The notes below the pieces were generated by a model. It was given only the letters and a program-made list of their open reading frames with translations, made no database searches and was not told the DNA's origin. Both the position numbers and the translations under genes were made by a program. From Tigriopus japonicus (Eukaryota > Arthropoda > Copepoda > Harpacticoida > Harpacticidae), in the NCBI GenBank assembly GCA_010645155.1, contig JAAGOF010000249.1, positions 262,258 to 326,257 on the forward strand: DNA of 64,000 nt, read 5' to 3'. This document shows, one piece after another, positions 35,259 to 47,997 of this stretch (position 1 is the stretch's first letter; each line of letters starts with the position of its first letter).

Positions 35259-38039
35259 ATGGGGAGCGAAAAATACAAGCTCAAATGGAGCCGATACGAG
35301 TCTAATATTTTATCAGCTTTTCACAGTCTCTTGGAATCAGAGACACTCTCCGATGTGACCTTGTTTTGTGAAGGTCAAACCTTCAAGGCACATCGGCTTG
35401 TATTAGCTGCGTGTAGCACGCACTTTGAGAGTCTCTTCAGTCAAACTCCTATCAACGCCCCTAGTACGAATCAGTTCTTCGTTATCCTGGATGGCACCAG
35501 AGCTGATGACTTGCAAATTCTATTGCACTTTATGTACAGAGGAGAAGCTTATCTCCATCAAGACAGGATCAACAGCGTACTTCGGACAGCCGAGGCCCTA
35601 CAGGTCAAAGGTCTGTCGGAGGGTCCCCGGGGTATTGAGCTCAATAATCAAAATGCCCATGGACCGGGAAACAATGGAAGATCTTGGTCACCACATCAGC
35701 AGCCATTTGCTGGTGATTCCCCTCATAACCAACGTCACAAAAAGAAGGACCTGGATGACCATCCGCAACTGAGAGAGAGGCATCACGCATCTCCTCCCCC
35801 AAACATGCATAGCAGTACAGGAGAGGGCATGAGTCAATCTTATTATGCCCCACCTCCAATTACCAGAGAACCCTTTCCCATGTACTCAGGGTCCATTCGA
35901 AGCATGAGCTCTTATTCAAGAACCTCTCGGGATGACCATCGCGACCAACCAGCCCGATTTAGCCCACCACCACATAACAGATCAAAATCTCCAGGCCCAC
36001 CACCACCTCCCGGTCGTTATCCTATGGAAAAGTTCAATTCTCCACCCCACGGTCCAAGTGGGTTATTGCCGTCCTCATCCGTGGATCTTCCAAGCAAAGA
36101 AGAGCGTGATACTACACCAATATCAGTAGTCTCAGCTCCGGAAATCTACGAGGGGCGCTCGATATCTCGAGGCCATGACTCAGATCGCCCTCCATCTAAC
36201 AAGACTGATACCCACTCTCCAGAGTATGAGCGTCAAACGCCCACCATGAGCTCCCCTCTTCAAAAGACGGGATTTCCCTCAGACTCTACGACAGACCCAG
36301 CTTCTGGTGCTGGACCCTCCGGCCTCTTGAGGTCGGCTTTTAAGACTGAGGAACAAAATCGCCTACGCCGATCATCTGATCCTGGCGCACCGGGAATGAA
36401 TAATGAGGCTGATGCAGGAGATAGGGCAACGCCCTCAGACGACCACAGACCTAAATTTCCACCTGAGTTCCGCAACGTTAGAGATGACTTATCCAGGATG
36501 GCCTCTTCGAGTCCTCAAGGAAGATCTAATGGTAAGACATGATTCATCCTGTTGCGTTTTTTATCTTTTTATTGTGCTAGTAAACCTAGAATCTAGGACA
36601 GAGGTCGGCAACCGTTTTTGGGTCAAGGCCCAACAAATTTGATTACGTGATGTCAGAGGCTCACCAAACAGGCATTGGTAGGTTCAGAGGCCCACATATT
36701 AGTGGTCAAAGAGCTTTGGGCCCACGATTAGTGCTATGGATGGCTCGCAAGCCCACTATTTTGATTTTCCCCATAGCTTCTGGGCCCACCATTGATCACC
36801 TTTGGCCCATGTGGGCCCGGCCCACAGGTTACCGACCCCTGATCTTGAGTCTCTTCCACATGAAAATACACATACATCATGCCTCTCAAAACACCCATGG
36901 AGTTTGAGGTATCTTTGGGCATGGGGAGGAAAAAGTGGAGAATGGTGGGAAGAGGTCAAACTAATGATGGAAAAAAGCAAATATTTCTTATCCGTTCAGA
37001 AAAGGTCCTGGATCCTTCGTTCATCAGTAGTTGTTCAAACTCAAAATTTAATCAGGATTCCAAATTGTAGCAGAAGTGTTCAAGTGGGATTGTTTTTTAT
37101 AGACATGAGAATGATGGAAGAAGATGCGAGGACCCAAGCTGCTGCCACTAGTTTGGAACAATTTCGTCGATTGGCACAAGCACAAGAACATCTAATGCCA
37201 CGGCGAGTACATCAAGGAGGACTCTCGGCATTGGTTCCAGGGCTGACTGCTAGCGATTATATGCGCTTTGCCATGCCCGTGAGAGACCCGGATAATGGCG
37301 ATCCAATTTCTGGCTCAGGTACAAATCATTTATGACAGAAAGTGTTCAAAAATCTGTTTTCAATGATTCAAACATTTGTACAACACCAAGGTCCTCAGCA
37401 AGGAAGACTGTCGTTTTGTTGCACTTGTTTGAGCACCTTTGAGAGTAAAAAATGTTTGAAAAGCATGATACGAGTCTTAGTTTGTTCATGTGTTTTTACC
37501 TTTAATTTAAAGGTCTACTTTTTATATACTTTCTTCCTAACAAACCATTGAAAGTTATGCTATAAATGGATTACATTATTTCGAGCATGAGAAAAGAAAA
37601 CATAGAGTTTACTCTGAAAAACATGTTCTAATATTTCGCTTTTTTAGGTACAAAGCTCAAATGCCCTTTTTGTGAGAGAACTTATGGCTATGAGACCAAT
37701 TTGAGGGCCCATATTCGACAACGCCACCAAGGCATCCGGGTTTCATGTCCGTACTGTCCACGGACTTTTACGAGAAACAACACAGTGAGAAGACATGTTC
37801 AAAGGGAACACAGACACTTGGCAGGACGAATTCCAACGAAATTTGGGTCGACTCGCGTGATGCCTGATCCTATCACATCAGGCATCGGCGCCGGGAACAA
37901 TGGCGGTGGGGCATTACCACATCATCCTATGCCACCTTCTCCTCTCCGATCAGGCTCCCCTATACCAACCTCATCAGGAGTTGGGAGTGGCCCAGGGCCC
38001 ATGGACACCTCGGGCATGGGCAAATCCCCTCACCCCTGA
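35259..38039 (+). CDS. BTB/POZ and C2H2 zinc-finger transcription factor (Tramtrack group)
   Basis: Predicted nuclear DNA-binding regulator. Exons are 35259-36531, 37103-37318 and 37648-38039, totalling 1881 nt for 626 aa plus TGA. Introns of 571 and 329 bp have consensus ends and consistent phase. The BTB domain spans about residues 5-120 and has the arthropod Tramtrack/Broad/Lola signature: KLKWSRYESN, then LSDVTLFCEGQTFKAHRLVL, HFMYRGEA and LRTAEALQVKGL. Residues ~120-495 are Pro/Ser/His-rich and low complexity. Exon 3 encodes two C2H2 fingers, CPFC-X12-H-X4-H (502-523) and CPYC-X12-H-X4-H (530-551), and a Gly/Pro-rich tail. BTB domains dimerise and the paired fingers bind DNA. The ATG fits the short leader usual before this BTB type, but the frame is open back to the exon's acceptor at 35185. 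No specific orthologue is assigned. The TGA may be leaky (see next entry). Confidence 0.93.
36599..36841. mobile_element. 243-bp hAT-like non-autonomous element in BTB intron 1
   Basis: It starts CAGAGGTCGGCAACC and ends with the reverse complement of CAGGGGTCGGTAACC, the form typical of hAT ends (CAGGGGTCGGCAACC). The flanking 8-mers ATCTAGGA and ATCTTGAG match at five of eight positions, which fits an old 8-bp duplication. The interior is rich in GGGCCCA-type blocks and non-coding. It lies wholly within intron 1. Confidence 0.7.
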
Positions 38040-38267
38040 CAGCCAATTCACGATGACAAGGAACCAATGGCTTCCCCAAGTGCTTCTTCATATGCCGGAG
38101 ATGCATTTGAGGAAGCAATAGAGGTGAATACCAGCCAGTTTGATCATGATGAAGGACCCCTTGTCATCGATGAGCAAGAGGAGCAACAGCAACTAAACCA
38201 CATGAATCATATGGCAATGCCCTCCAATAGTGTCGCCACGCCCACCGGTCGCCCCCATCATGTCTGA
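38037..38267 (+). other. In-frame 75-codon extension after the BTB gene's TGA
   Basis: Directly after TGA (38037-38039, context CCC-TGA-CAG) the same frame is open for 75 codons to a second TGA at 38265. The translation is protein-like and acidic: QPIHDDKEPMASPSASSYAG, then DHDEGPLVIDEQEEQQQ, ending TGRPHHV. A C after UGA is a known leaky-stop context, and readthrough is common in arthropod regulatory genes. Readthrough would give about 702 residues. Alternatives are a sequencing or assembly error, an allelic stop, or recent truncation. No good donor lies just upstream that would splice around the stop. Confidence 0.6.
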
Positions 38268-40053
38268 GAACCCCTTGATCATGAGGCAGTATTACGCGTC
38301 AGCATCCTTGGATTCCAATTGAATCTCACGAAAAAGCAAGACAACCAAACCGTGTTCCTCACTCCCCTCGCCAGCCACGCCTTTTTCTCACCTTGGAAAA
38401 GACATCAACACACACCAGCGTCTGTCGTTATTGCGCTCATCTCACCTCCAACAGCAACTATAAGACTGAGCTTTATATTACTACTACCGCATCAATTTCA
38501 AGACCCCTGTTTCTTACTTGAGGGCTCCCAGCAGAATTTCCTCCCACTACAGCCAACCCCAACTCCTGATGTTCTCGACTGAAATCAAAACACAATTGCC
38601 GTGTTGAAGCAGAATATGGCCCCCATTGTTTGATGTTCTACCTCCGGACCACCATTGTTCAAAACGATGACTTGGTCCCATCTCCAATATTCAAGAACCA
38701 CGCGGCCACGAGATCTATGGGTAGCCCCTTATTTCTCTAGCCAGTGGCAGGTTTCAAAATACGGCCACACCACCTCCTTTCTCGGGTAAACTGGGACCTC
38801 AAAGTCACAGTAAAAACTGAATATTTTACGAGTAAACAACATACAAGTAGCACCTACTTGACTGGCCCTTCAAGACAATACTTACCCACCTTGTTTCTTC
38901 TCGTTGAGACTGAAATAACCTATGCCCCCCGCCTTTACATTGGGTGTTTCACGTTTTTCTCGTTTGCGTTTGGTTTCAATTCTTGGATTTCTACCTCATT
39001 ATTTTCCCCGCGTTGAGCACATCAATAGTTTTGTTGACTGATCTGCTTCACGTTTACCTCACACACTCGTGAGCAGCTTGCTCGAACTTGTTTGAAATCT
39101 GTTGAGCAAAGGGTGACCAATCGGGATGAAATTGAAACCAGACAAGTCCTCAAGCAAAACTGATCTTCTACCTCTTAAGCCCCATAGCAAATACCGGTTT
39201 GTATCTCACAATTCACGAATCCATCACCTCAAGATATTACCTCACACTGATTTAGTATGGGCTGGTATTTTTGGACAAAACAGTAACCATTGACCTCGAA
39301 TTCAAGCCGCCTTCCTCGATTGGTCACCTCAGATTTTCTTCTCATCCCCAAATTTCGAGCGCGTTCTTTTTGGCACTGACCTCAACACCCTGCTGCATTG
39401 AGCTTGAAAATTCCATTTCAACCATTGGCCATGTTTCGAAAGACTGAAAAAGAACTGCATCTGAATTCTTCAGATGTTGCCTTGCTTTAGGGATATGAAG
39501 ACTAATTCAAAATTTGCTCAGGTTACAGAAAAAGAAACAAATGCAAAATTTCATTCCCATTGCCTTCTCGAACGAACAAACACCCCCTGCCCCGCCCCCT
39601 TTTCTCGACCTAATCTATACTGCCTTTTTCCATAGAAAACTGCCCATTATCACTGGCAAGTCTCTCCGAAACCCAACAGAAGAAATGTGCAATAGTCATT
39701 CATACATAACTTCAATAGTTACCAACATTCTAACAACTACAGCCCCCCCCCCTTAAACTCAAGCTATTGATAAAACTTGCTATCGCTACCATGTGCAACC
39801 CAGAGAAAGCCCTTGCTTGTAAAACATTGTTGAGCCATCTCTTGAATGCCTTAGTGTGTGCGACCTCTGTAAGAGGGCACACATGGCTTTAAACCGTATC
39901 AGATTCCCCTTCACCTTCATACCCGATTTTATTAGTTTTTTCAATAGTTCATCTTGTACATACCATTAGATTTGACTTTTAGAGGAGCTTTTAAGTGTGA
40001 GTTGGTGTTTTGCCTTTCTAAAGGAACCCAACGTCCCCCTAAAACTAAATAAA
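38268..40053 (+). other. Probable long 3' UTR of the BTB gene
   Basis: There is no coding signal. The stretch ends at the first well-placed AATAAA (40048-40053), which would make a ~1.8-2.0 kb 3' UTR. It contains a C10-type homopolymer near 39740. The extent is inferred only. Confidence 0.35.
40048..40053 (+). terminator. Candidate poly(A) signal of the BTB gene
   Basis: AATAAA in CTAAATAAAGTACTTCC, followed by a T/GT-rich stretch (TTTTGTCATTTGTTTG), the expected downstream element. Confidence 0.45.
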
Positions 40054-41244
40054 GTACTTCCATTTTGTCATTTGTTTGATGAATTGGTGTTGTCAATTTC
40101 GTAGTGACCAAGGCCTACGGCGAGTGTACATAGTGTGCCTCCACACACATCCCTCTTATATACCGCTACCACTACTACTACTATTACTGCTATCATCATC
40201 AACAACAAGAAAAGGAATGTTTTAAATGTCGCTGATTGTATTGACTTGAAATATTGCTCTACAATTGATGGATCTAATCCGGTCTCCCCTAATTCTCTAA
40301 TTTCGTGCTCCTTGATGGCGACTCTTTTTAAACCGGTGAACACGACCAGTTACTCGTTCAAATGTGAAAATATTGAATGTTTTTTCAAACACAATTCGTG
40401 GCCAAACCTCATTTTGGTAATGTCATTACCGGTGCTGATGAGATGAATCCACCAATTGTGCTGATCCTAGATCAGATTTTTTTCCGTCTCATGTCTACGA
40501 ATTGATTTTTCTCCGTATTCCAAATCCCCCTCCTCGTATCTTCTTCCGATTGATTTAAATATTTTGCTTATAGATTTTGTCTCCGCCATCATGCCGTTTA
40601 CTTGTGACAAAAATGTATGAATGCACTTTAATGATTTGGCTTTTTCCAAGTAAAGGGATTATGATGACGCGTTACTTTGGAAATTTTTCTCTAAATTCAT
40701 CTCGAATACTTGACTTTTGCTCGATCCAATCAGTAGATTTCTTTACAAAAGCAACAACAGCCTGCAAAAGTGAGCTTCTAAAATTCCCGTTGATAACAAG
40801 ACTGAACCAAACACCACATCCATTTCAAAGAGATAAACCACAACAGTTATTCAATAGCCTCTCCATAGTCTCAACAATTTATCCGCACATCATATTATAT
40901 ACCGATAACTACATCAATAATAACTATAACAAGAACTACAACACCACTGCATCCCCTCCTCCCTTACAATCCATCCCGGTAAATCTGCCTGCAGAGACGA
41001 GCTTCAAAGAACCCCAAACAACAAAAGCAACACTCACGTTTCAATTTTGCTATTATTACATACAACGATTATTATTATTATGATTATTACTACTATTATT
41101 ATTAGTGACTGAATATACTAAGAGTGCATATGCAGTACTGTTCAAATATGTGACTTATTTGCATAGAGTCTTATGAATAAAAACTATTACAAGTCAATTC
41201 TGCCAAAGTATGTCCTCTAAAATTGGATAAACGAGGTATAGACA
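40054..41244. other. Intergenic, trinucleotide repeats
   Basis: Holds an ACT/ATC-rich run (40165-40206) and an ATT run (41068-41104). Frames of 60-168 codons on both strands are inflated by these repeats, and none is supported as a gene. Confidence 0.4.
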
Positions 41245-41516
41245 GGTTGGTGATCAACTTTTTCAATTTATCACCTTTTCCCGTTGTGCTTGGGAAAATG
41301 GAAGGGGGTTTACCTCGATTACAATCGCCTGGATTTATCGCCTAGACGGATAAACAGGAGTATAAACCGGATAAACAGGGGTATTAATTGTCTCAACCCG
41401 GGTAAAAACGGGGGTAAATACGGGACAAACGGGACTTTATTCCGTTTATCCCGTTTATCTCATCATTTTTCCCAAGAACCCAGAGAAGGGATGAATCAAA
41501 AAGTTGATCACCGACC
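41245..41516. mobile_element. 272-bp fold-back element with imperfect ~55-bp ends
   Basis: The left end starts GGTTGGTGATCAACTTTTT and the right end is the reverse complement of GGTCGGTGATCAACTTTTT. Similarity continues inward about 55 bp, including CTTGGGAAAATG on the left and TTGGGAAAAATG on the right. Further in, both arms carry several copies of GGATAAAC(A/G)GG, so the whole unit can fold back on itself. It is non-coding. No clear target duplication is seen. Confidence 0.7.
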
Positions 41517-42122
41517 ACCCCTGCCACTATCAAGTTGTCGGAAAGCTGAGATAATGCAAAAATACTCTTGCCGGCTTAGAGAGCCTCTATCTCTATTTAC
41601 AAGAAAAGCATATCATCCTCAGGAGTAGGTACGTGTGTATCATTTGCTTTGGTTAGATGAATTTTTGGAGGATAATTATGACCACCTTTCCATCTCGTAT
41701 CTTCACCTTAATCCATCAAATTTTGTCACTTCAAGTATAGGTTGCGCTAATAACAAGTACAACCTTCCGTTGATCCTAAACGTCACAAAGACCTTACGGA
41801 GCCGAGTTTTTTCAGTACCGTTGCAATGGGACGGAAAATCCGATGGCCGAATATCCAGTGCAAGACATAATTATCTACGAATGGAATGAATGAGAAGCCA
41901 GCAATGTTGCTCAAATTTCTTGGTGTTTGGCCAATGTTTACTGTTGCGGGATTATCCTCTGGATGTTAGAAGAATTAGCTCCCCTCAATCCGTAAGCCTT
42001 GAGAGGCAAGCCAAGGGAACAACCGGGGAATACACTCACTCTTGCCTGGCTTCTGGATGTTCTTCATCGAATATGATCTGTACACGCAAGGGGTTTTACA
42101 CATTTTATTAGTCAGACTTGTA

Positions 42123-42466
42123 TTGTAATTATAATTAATTACATTTGAGATCAAAGTAATTGTAATTAATAACATTTAAACATTGTACTTGACATTTTTG
42201 AATTACAAATTACAATTGCATATTCACCTTGGTAGGAAGTTCTGTGATTAAAATTTTCGCAGATATTCCCTCACCTTTCCATTATTTTTTAGCATTTAAA
42301 TTGAATCACTCAAATTTTAAAAGGTATGGATCCTCTTAACACATTTTGCACTTATAAAGAAAGGAATTTCAGTTGGGTTTGAAAATAATGTAATTGTAAT
42401 TGTATTTGATTACTTTTGAGACCTAAGTAATTGTAATTGTAATTAATTACATATGAAAAGTAATTG
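42123..42466. repeat. AT-rich repeat pair built on TAATTG units
   Basis: Two direct copies (about 42123-42180 and 42386-42466) share ATTAC(A/T)TTTGAGA followed by AAGTAATTGTAATT, and consist largely of TAATTG hexamers. They flank about 200 bp of unique AT-rich DNA. This may be one element with repeated ends or two insertions. Confidence 0.55.
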
Positions 42467-43420
42467 ACACCGGTCTGCTATTAGTATTAACTTTGTAGCA
42501 GAGACAATTGAATGTAAATATTCTACCACACAATTAGTTCAATCCTCTGATGGATTTGTTAAGTAATAATCGCGTGAGTCCCATTCCATGTCAAAGTTTA
42601 CGGTCCAATCTCGACGGGTTGCCCACATAAGGGTGAAACCTTTCCAAGTAAATTTTGGCGTTGAACCTCTTTCAATGAATTGTACTTCCATAGGCATACA
42701 CGTGGCAAGATGTGTGAAAACGCCCTAATGAAAAAAAAACCTAATCCATCGACGCATTCACAAACGACAAATATGATTTAGACTCTGTTTTATAGTGTTT
42801 TAAACACCTTACGTGCTTCGCTTACACAAAATTACCTCGATTTTATTAAAGGTTTTGTTTTCTTGTTAAACATTCGCCAAGACTTTGAGCAACTGAAAAG
42901 CCGGAAAGCCAGTAATAAGTCGTGTTAAATTGAATCACAATCCAGGCAGTAATCTCTCTCAAAAGAATCATCCCATGTAATCCCAACTCGTCAAAACAAA
43001 CACCAACATACCGTTACATCTCATTCGCCCCACTTGAAAAGCAATCTCCAAGATCGCGCCAGATTAATAGAATCCTACAACAAATGATTACAACCTTCCA
43101 TCGTTGAGATTTTCTAGAAATGGCAATTGCTAATATCATTGACGAGTCGTCTTTGTTCTCAGAAGAGAAATCCTCCTCCTCTTCCTAACTACAACAATAA
43201 GGTATTAGATTGTGTTAGCAAAGTTCAGAATGACACATTGTGTAGTTGCGTATTATATAATTTTCTCCTCGGTTAGAAATCAAAACCTATCTTTTAAACG
43301 GTTTTTCTGAACATGTATGAAACTGCTTCCGCTTGGCGAATTTAATAAAAAGGGATTGAAAAGGAAAGGTTGCCAAATTATTAGGACTATCTATACGCCC
43401 CTCTGATTAAGCAGCACGTT

Positions 43421-43794
43421 CGAGGGGCATAACAAAAATTTTTGAGACCTTCTTAATAAAACATTGATGATAAAAGTATGACAAATTGTAGAAAGCAAAA
43501 AATGTACTTTCCTACAAAAAGAGAAAAAACTAACGCAAATCCATCAGATGTGACTTGTTGAGATTTTTTCTCTTCCTAAATCCAAAAGCTTGTGAGATCA
43601 AGAATTCAACACTAGTACTTGGGGTTGCTTTCAATAGAGGGCTTCTTGTAGACATTTTGAAATATGATTTGAAAAAACACGATAATGCATTGAGGTGGTC
43701 AGTGAAATTACTGAAAATAATAAAAAACGAAGTTAACAAATTTAACTAATTTGTAATGATCAATCACGTGTCAGAGCTTTTGGTTTGCCCCTCG
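43421..43794. mobile_element. Possible 374-bp element with short inverted ends
   Basis: The left end CGAGGGGCATAACAAAA is matched by the reverse complement of the right end, CGAGGGGCAAACCAAAA. Mariner-type elements often have CGAGGG...CAAAA ends, but a TA target is visible only on the right. The interior has 60-70-codon frames on both strands with no recognised domain. Confidence 0.35.
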
Positions 43795-46700
43795 TATAAG
43801 AAAGGAAAAATTTCGTTGTTGTCAGATCTGCTTTTGTGTATAATCAATGGAAGATTTCATGTTTATTTTATAATGAAAACTCGAGATAAAAATTCCTGGA
43901 AAGGGCGGTAAAAATATTGACGTCTTGTAAGAATTATTTCAACTTTCTTGTTTTAATTTTCACAACTCAACTTTTGTTTTTCATAACGTAATAGCTCAAC
44001 TGAACCACTTGACCGATGCAAAACCAATTGTAATGGCAATTCAAATGAGTCCAAAAGCAGCCTAAAAATGTTTCTTATCCTGGAAGCAATAAAAAGCTAG
44101 AAAGGCTAGAATGTCCCCACGCCAATTCGATTGCTCTACTGTTTATTGTTGGGCCTATATATGTGCACAGGTTACCCGATTGTCCTGACATGGACCACAC
44201 CTTGTGTAACGAATGCGCAGTTCCGGGCTGATTTTTTTTATTTTTGTGTTTGTCACCCACAAATTGAAAAACACAGTCAAAAATATTTATTTTCAAATGA
44301 AGTCCATTCATATGGAATCAATTTGTACGAGATATATGTTCAAAACCCCATGCCCAGTTCTGTTGACCAAAATCTTTCCTGCCTACACGTGATTGCAATT
44401 TTCTGTGGGTAGTTTTTGTGGGTTTGTGTGGGTCCTCTCTCCGTTGCTTTTAACGCCATTCTCGTTTGTAAAGTGGGGAAAAAGAATTGGTTTCTTTCGT
44501 TCCCCTCTGTCCATCCTATCTTTCCTTGGCTTGTTGTGGGCAAATGACCGAGGAATTCCTTTTTGCATCCCCGGTGTGCACACAACAGATCCACCTTTTA
44601 TCTTTCTTTTCAACAACTTTTCGCCCAGGGAAACAACTCATTGAATTGTTTTCCGCTCTCTCTCACTTTCGACTCACAGTACTGAAATTTTTGTTCCATT
44701 TGTAGATTCGTCTTGGAGGTGGGAATTGTCATTAATATTTGCCGTCGTCATTCATAAATACCTCAGCCTAATCTTCACTTTTTCACGGGACAAATTTGCT
44801 ACACCTCTGGCAAACCTTGGCCATAGTCGGGCAAGGCAACCTCTTTGCTTCTAACTGTCTTCTTTTATTCCGATGACCCGAAAACAAAAAGCATTTTAGC
44901 CACTGAAGGAGCTTTATGGCGGCCTCAAGCGCATCTTTCGAGACGGAATTCGAAGTGGAGGAAAAAATTCTGCCCTGGTCTTAGATGTCCTCATTTCTTC
45001 AATAAAAGCATTCGATTCCCCTCAATTAATTCAGTGGCGCATTTCAGGCTTTCTCCCTCCTGCCTTCTTCGTCTGCGTTTTCCCAATTTTCCATTTGAAA
45101 CAATAACATTCGATTCCGATTCCCCACTTTTTCTGCCGGATTCCACATCTTGTTCGTCTTGTATTGATTGGGTAAATTTTTTTCTCTGAAAGCAACTTCA
45201 CAGCTTCTCCAAAATGAGTTGTGCCCTAATTGTCATTCATATGGGCACACAGTAAATAGCTCGGTGCCAATTTGCTCAGAGGGCGAAAAGTGGTTTTAGC
45301 TATTTAGTTTGGTGTGCAAAATGATTCAGTTTTATGTTGTTGTACCCATCTACCATTTCTATATTTGGCCTCGGTTCATTTTCGGTGGGAAGCCTTTGAC
45401 CGACCTTCTATAGCATTTGGCGAATTGAATCGATTATTCAAAATACCACTTTGCTCGAGTTTGTTTCCAAAACTTGTGGTGTTTTGATACTAGCGTCATC
45501 AAAGTTTTTGCAAACCGTTGCGAAATAACACGTATTCTACCATCGGTTGTTCGCACATGCATTAAAAGATATAAACGAGAGATTTCCTATTTTAAATTGT
45601 TTAATTTTTTCATGTACTAAAGGTTGTTTGAGGAGATATATATGTGCTGTTTTCGTATGATCTGATCGCTTTTTTCCAAAGGCACTTTTATAACCAGAGG
45701 AAATTGGTCGAATAAAGAAATCAAATCAAAAGTAAGTTATAGATGATATTTTTACTAACGCATTTAAGGAAAAGCTACTCAAAACTTGCCGCAAGAGATG
45801 GGGCAGAAAGGATGGCTGACACACATACGTACTTCTTTTCCAAATCGACATTTAATGAATGCCTCGCTTGCGAAATGAAGACCTGATGTAATACGAGTGT
45901 CTTTGATGGTGGTCCAACAAGTTGCAAAAGAAGCGAAACAACTCTACTGTTGAATGCAATAGTTCCAGAGGTGATGACCATTTTGAATAAAACTTCACGT
46001 TAATGTTTTAACGAGCGACCCTAAACATGTAGAATGAGTCCGACCGACATAAAGATCTCTTTAGTGAACACCTTTCGTGCCAATCAAGGACTAAAACTCA
46101 TCAACAAAGGCAGGAGACGAGAGAGCAATAACGTAAAAGCAATCCTTGCCTTTAAAAATGCAGAGTTTTTGGTTCTGAAATAAACTCGTCGTCGATTTCT
46201 TGAGTCCACGCGGAAGGAGGAGGTGATTTTGAAGGCGAATTTGTTTGGAAGCCGAGTAACTGTTGGAAGGTGTTGAAAAATGATAATGCACTACTATCAC
46301 TAGAATCTACGCTTAAATGTCAGCAAAACGAATCGAGAGCTTTCCCATCGAAGCGTTCAGATTTTTGCCCACTGATGCGAGCGATTTCGGGTCAAAACTC
46401 CATATGTAGCTCTTCTCTGTCCGTCTCCTTATTCATTAACATTTGAGACCCCATGTTGACGGCAAAGGCCGAACGTCAATCTGAAATCCTGCACTTCTAA
46501 ATGAAACGTCAAATGAAACATGTCTTGTTAGCCTCAGGGTGGCCAAGTGCTTCACAACCTGACAAATCGGACATGACTCCAACTTGAATTTCGTTTCGAG
46601 TCTTTGAGTCAGTTCTGAAGGATGGAATTTACAGAGAGAAACTACTGCTTAGTTGTTTCTTTCTTATTGAGCAAACGGGCACACAATGTTTGAGGTTGAC

Positions 46701-47997
46701 ATGGAACCCTGAGGAACAAATCGTTCCCTTTGAAAGCATTGTTGAAAGGCAAAGAAAAGGCGACGAAAGTAGCAGAAGTAAAAGAAAAGGAGAGAGAGAA
46801 AGAAAAAAGAGCAGAGAAAGAGAGAGAGATGGACTAGGACGAACAGGCAAAAGCTACCCAAAGTCTTTTGTTTTGTCTTTATTACAAACCCCAAGAATGT
46901 GTCAACTTGGTCAACTAGATTCTGCCCTGACATGTCAAATGTTCCTTATCATCAAACGGACAAGCCCGTCAGACAAAGAACCATTATACCAGCTTGATGT
47001 ATTCCCTAAAGAGGAGCTATTCTCGGTCAAGCGTGTCGAGAATGAACCAGTGGTGGTTTCTCGGTGGTACAAATTAAATGTGCTAGCACACTTTTGGAAC
47101 AAAGTTGGAACACTCGTTGTCTGCTGGTGATCTAGACCTCCGCTTTGAAGTTGCTTCAAAATTTCCACAAGTCGTCGAGGTCATCATAGATGCTTTCAAA
47201 ACTCAATATTACTGCCGTTCTGAGACATAAAAGACATAGGGTCTTGTTTCAAGTACTGAAACATGACAACTAGTAGATACAATACGTACAAAAACGAAAA
47301 GAGACAAGTAGACAGACTGTAAATATATTTCTGTAAGTAAAGAACAGTCAAGTATGTTGACAATTCGCAATCTCCTAGCCAACAGGATCAGATCATGGGA
47401 CGATGAGCTCCAAGGCTCGTTACAATTTGGCACAATTGTCATTTTCTAAATCTTGATAGAAGATAACATTGATTGGTGAGTTTTTGTTTGTAAATGTATG
47501 CACTTAGAAGTGGTTGGTTGGGGGAGGTCGCGATTCACTCACTCCCTTCGAGGAAGAGAATGACGTGGAAATTGTCCAATTGGAGGTACGAAACCACTTG
47601 TGGTGGTCGTTGAAGATCTTGTGCTTGGAGCAAAGAGGATCAATATTTGAACAGCTAGTAGGCAGACTAAAGCGACACAGAAATATTTCAAAAGTGCTAA
47701 TTGGCTGTCCAGAATGGTTTATGGACTCAAACTTGATGTGGCATACAGCTGGCAGGCTCTTCCAATAGAGAAGTGTCAGCCACATGATTATCGCACTCCC
47801 ATTCATTCATTTCTTGGTTCATCATTTCACTTTGGGCTTGGCCGTTGCTCGAACAATGACCAATATGTAAATCTAGCTTCAACTGCGAGACAGGAATTGA
47901 AAGAGCCACCCAAGGCAGACTAGAGTAAAAAAACTGGGACGAGGAAGTGCAACGGATGGCATCAAGATTAAACACATCGAATCCACTTGATGGGGAA
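43795..47997. other. Intergenic; collagen 3' UTR at its right end
   Basis: No gene is supported. A GA-rich stretch at 46789-46831 makes spurious Arg/Glu-rich frames. The right end should hold the 3' UTR of the minus-strand collagen gene. A minus-strand AATAAA lies at 46883-46878 but is 1.1 kb from the stop. Confidence 0.4.

Noticed and set aside
36802..37335. 177-codon frame running through BTB intron 1 into exon 2
   Set aside because: Its right part is the real exon 2; the left part is intron and transposon sequence that happens to be open. The acceptor at 37102 and the phase support splicing.
40068..40649. Minus-strand frames at 40068-40343 and 40467-40649 as a two-exon gene
   Set aside because: The hydrophobic part derives from an ACT/ATC trinucleotide repeat, and no matching splice sites join the two.
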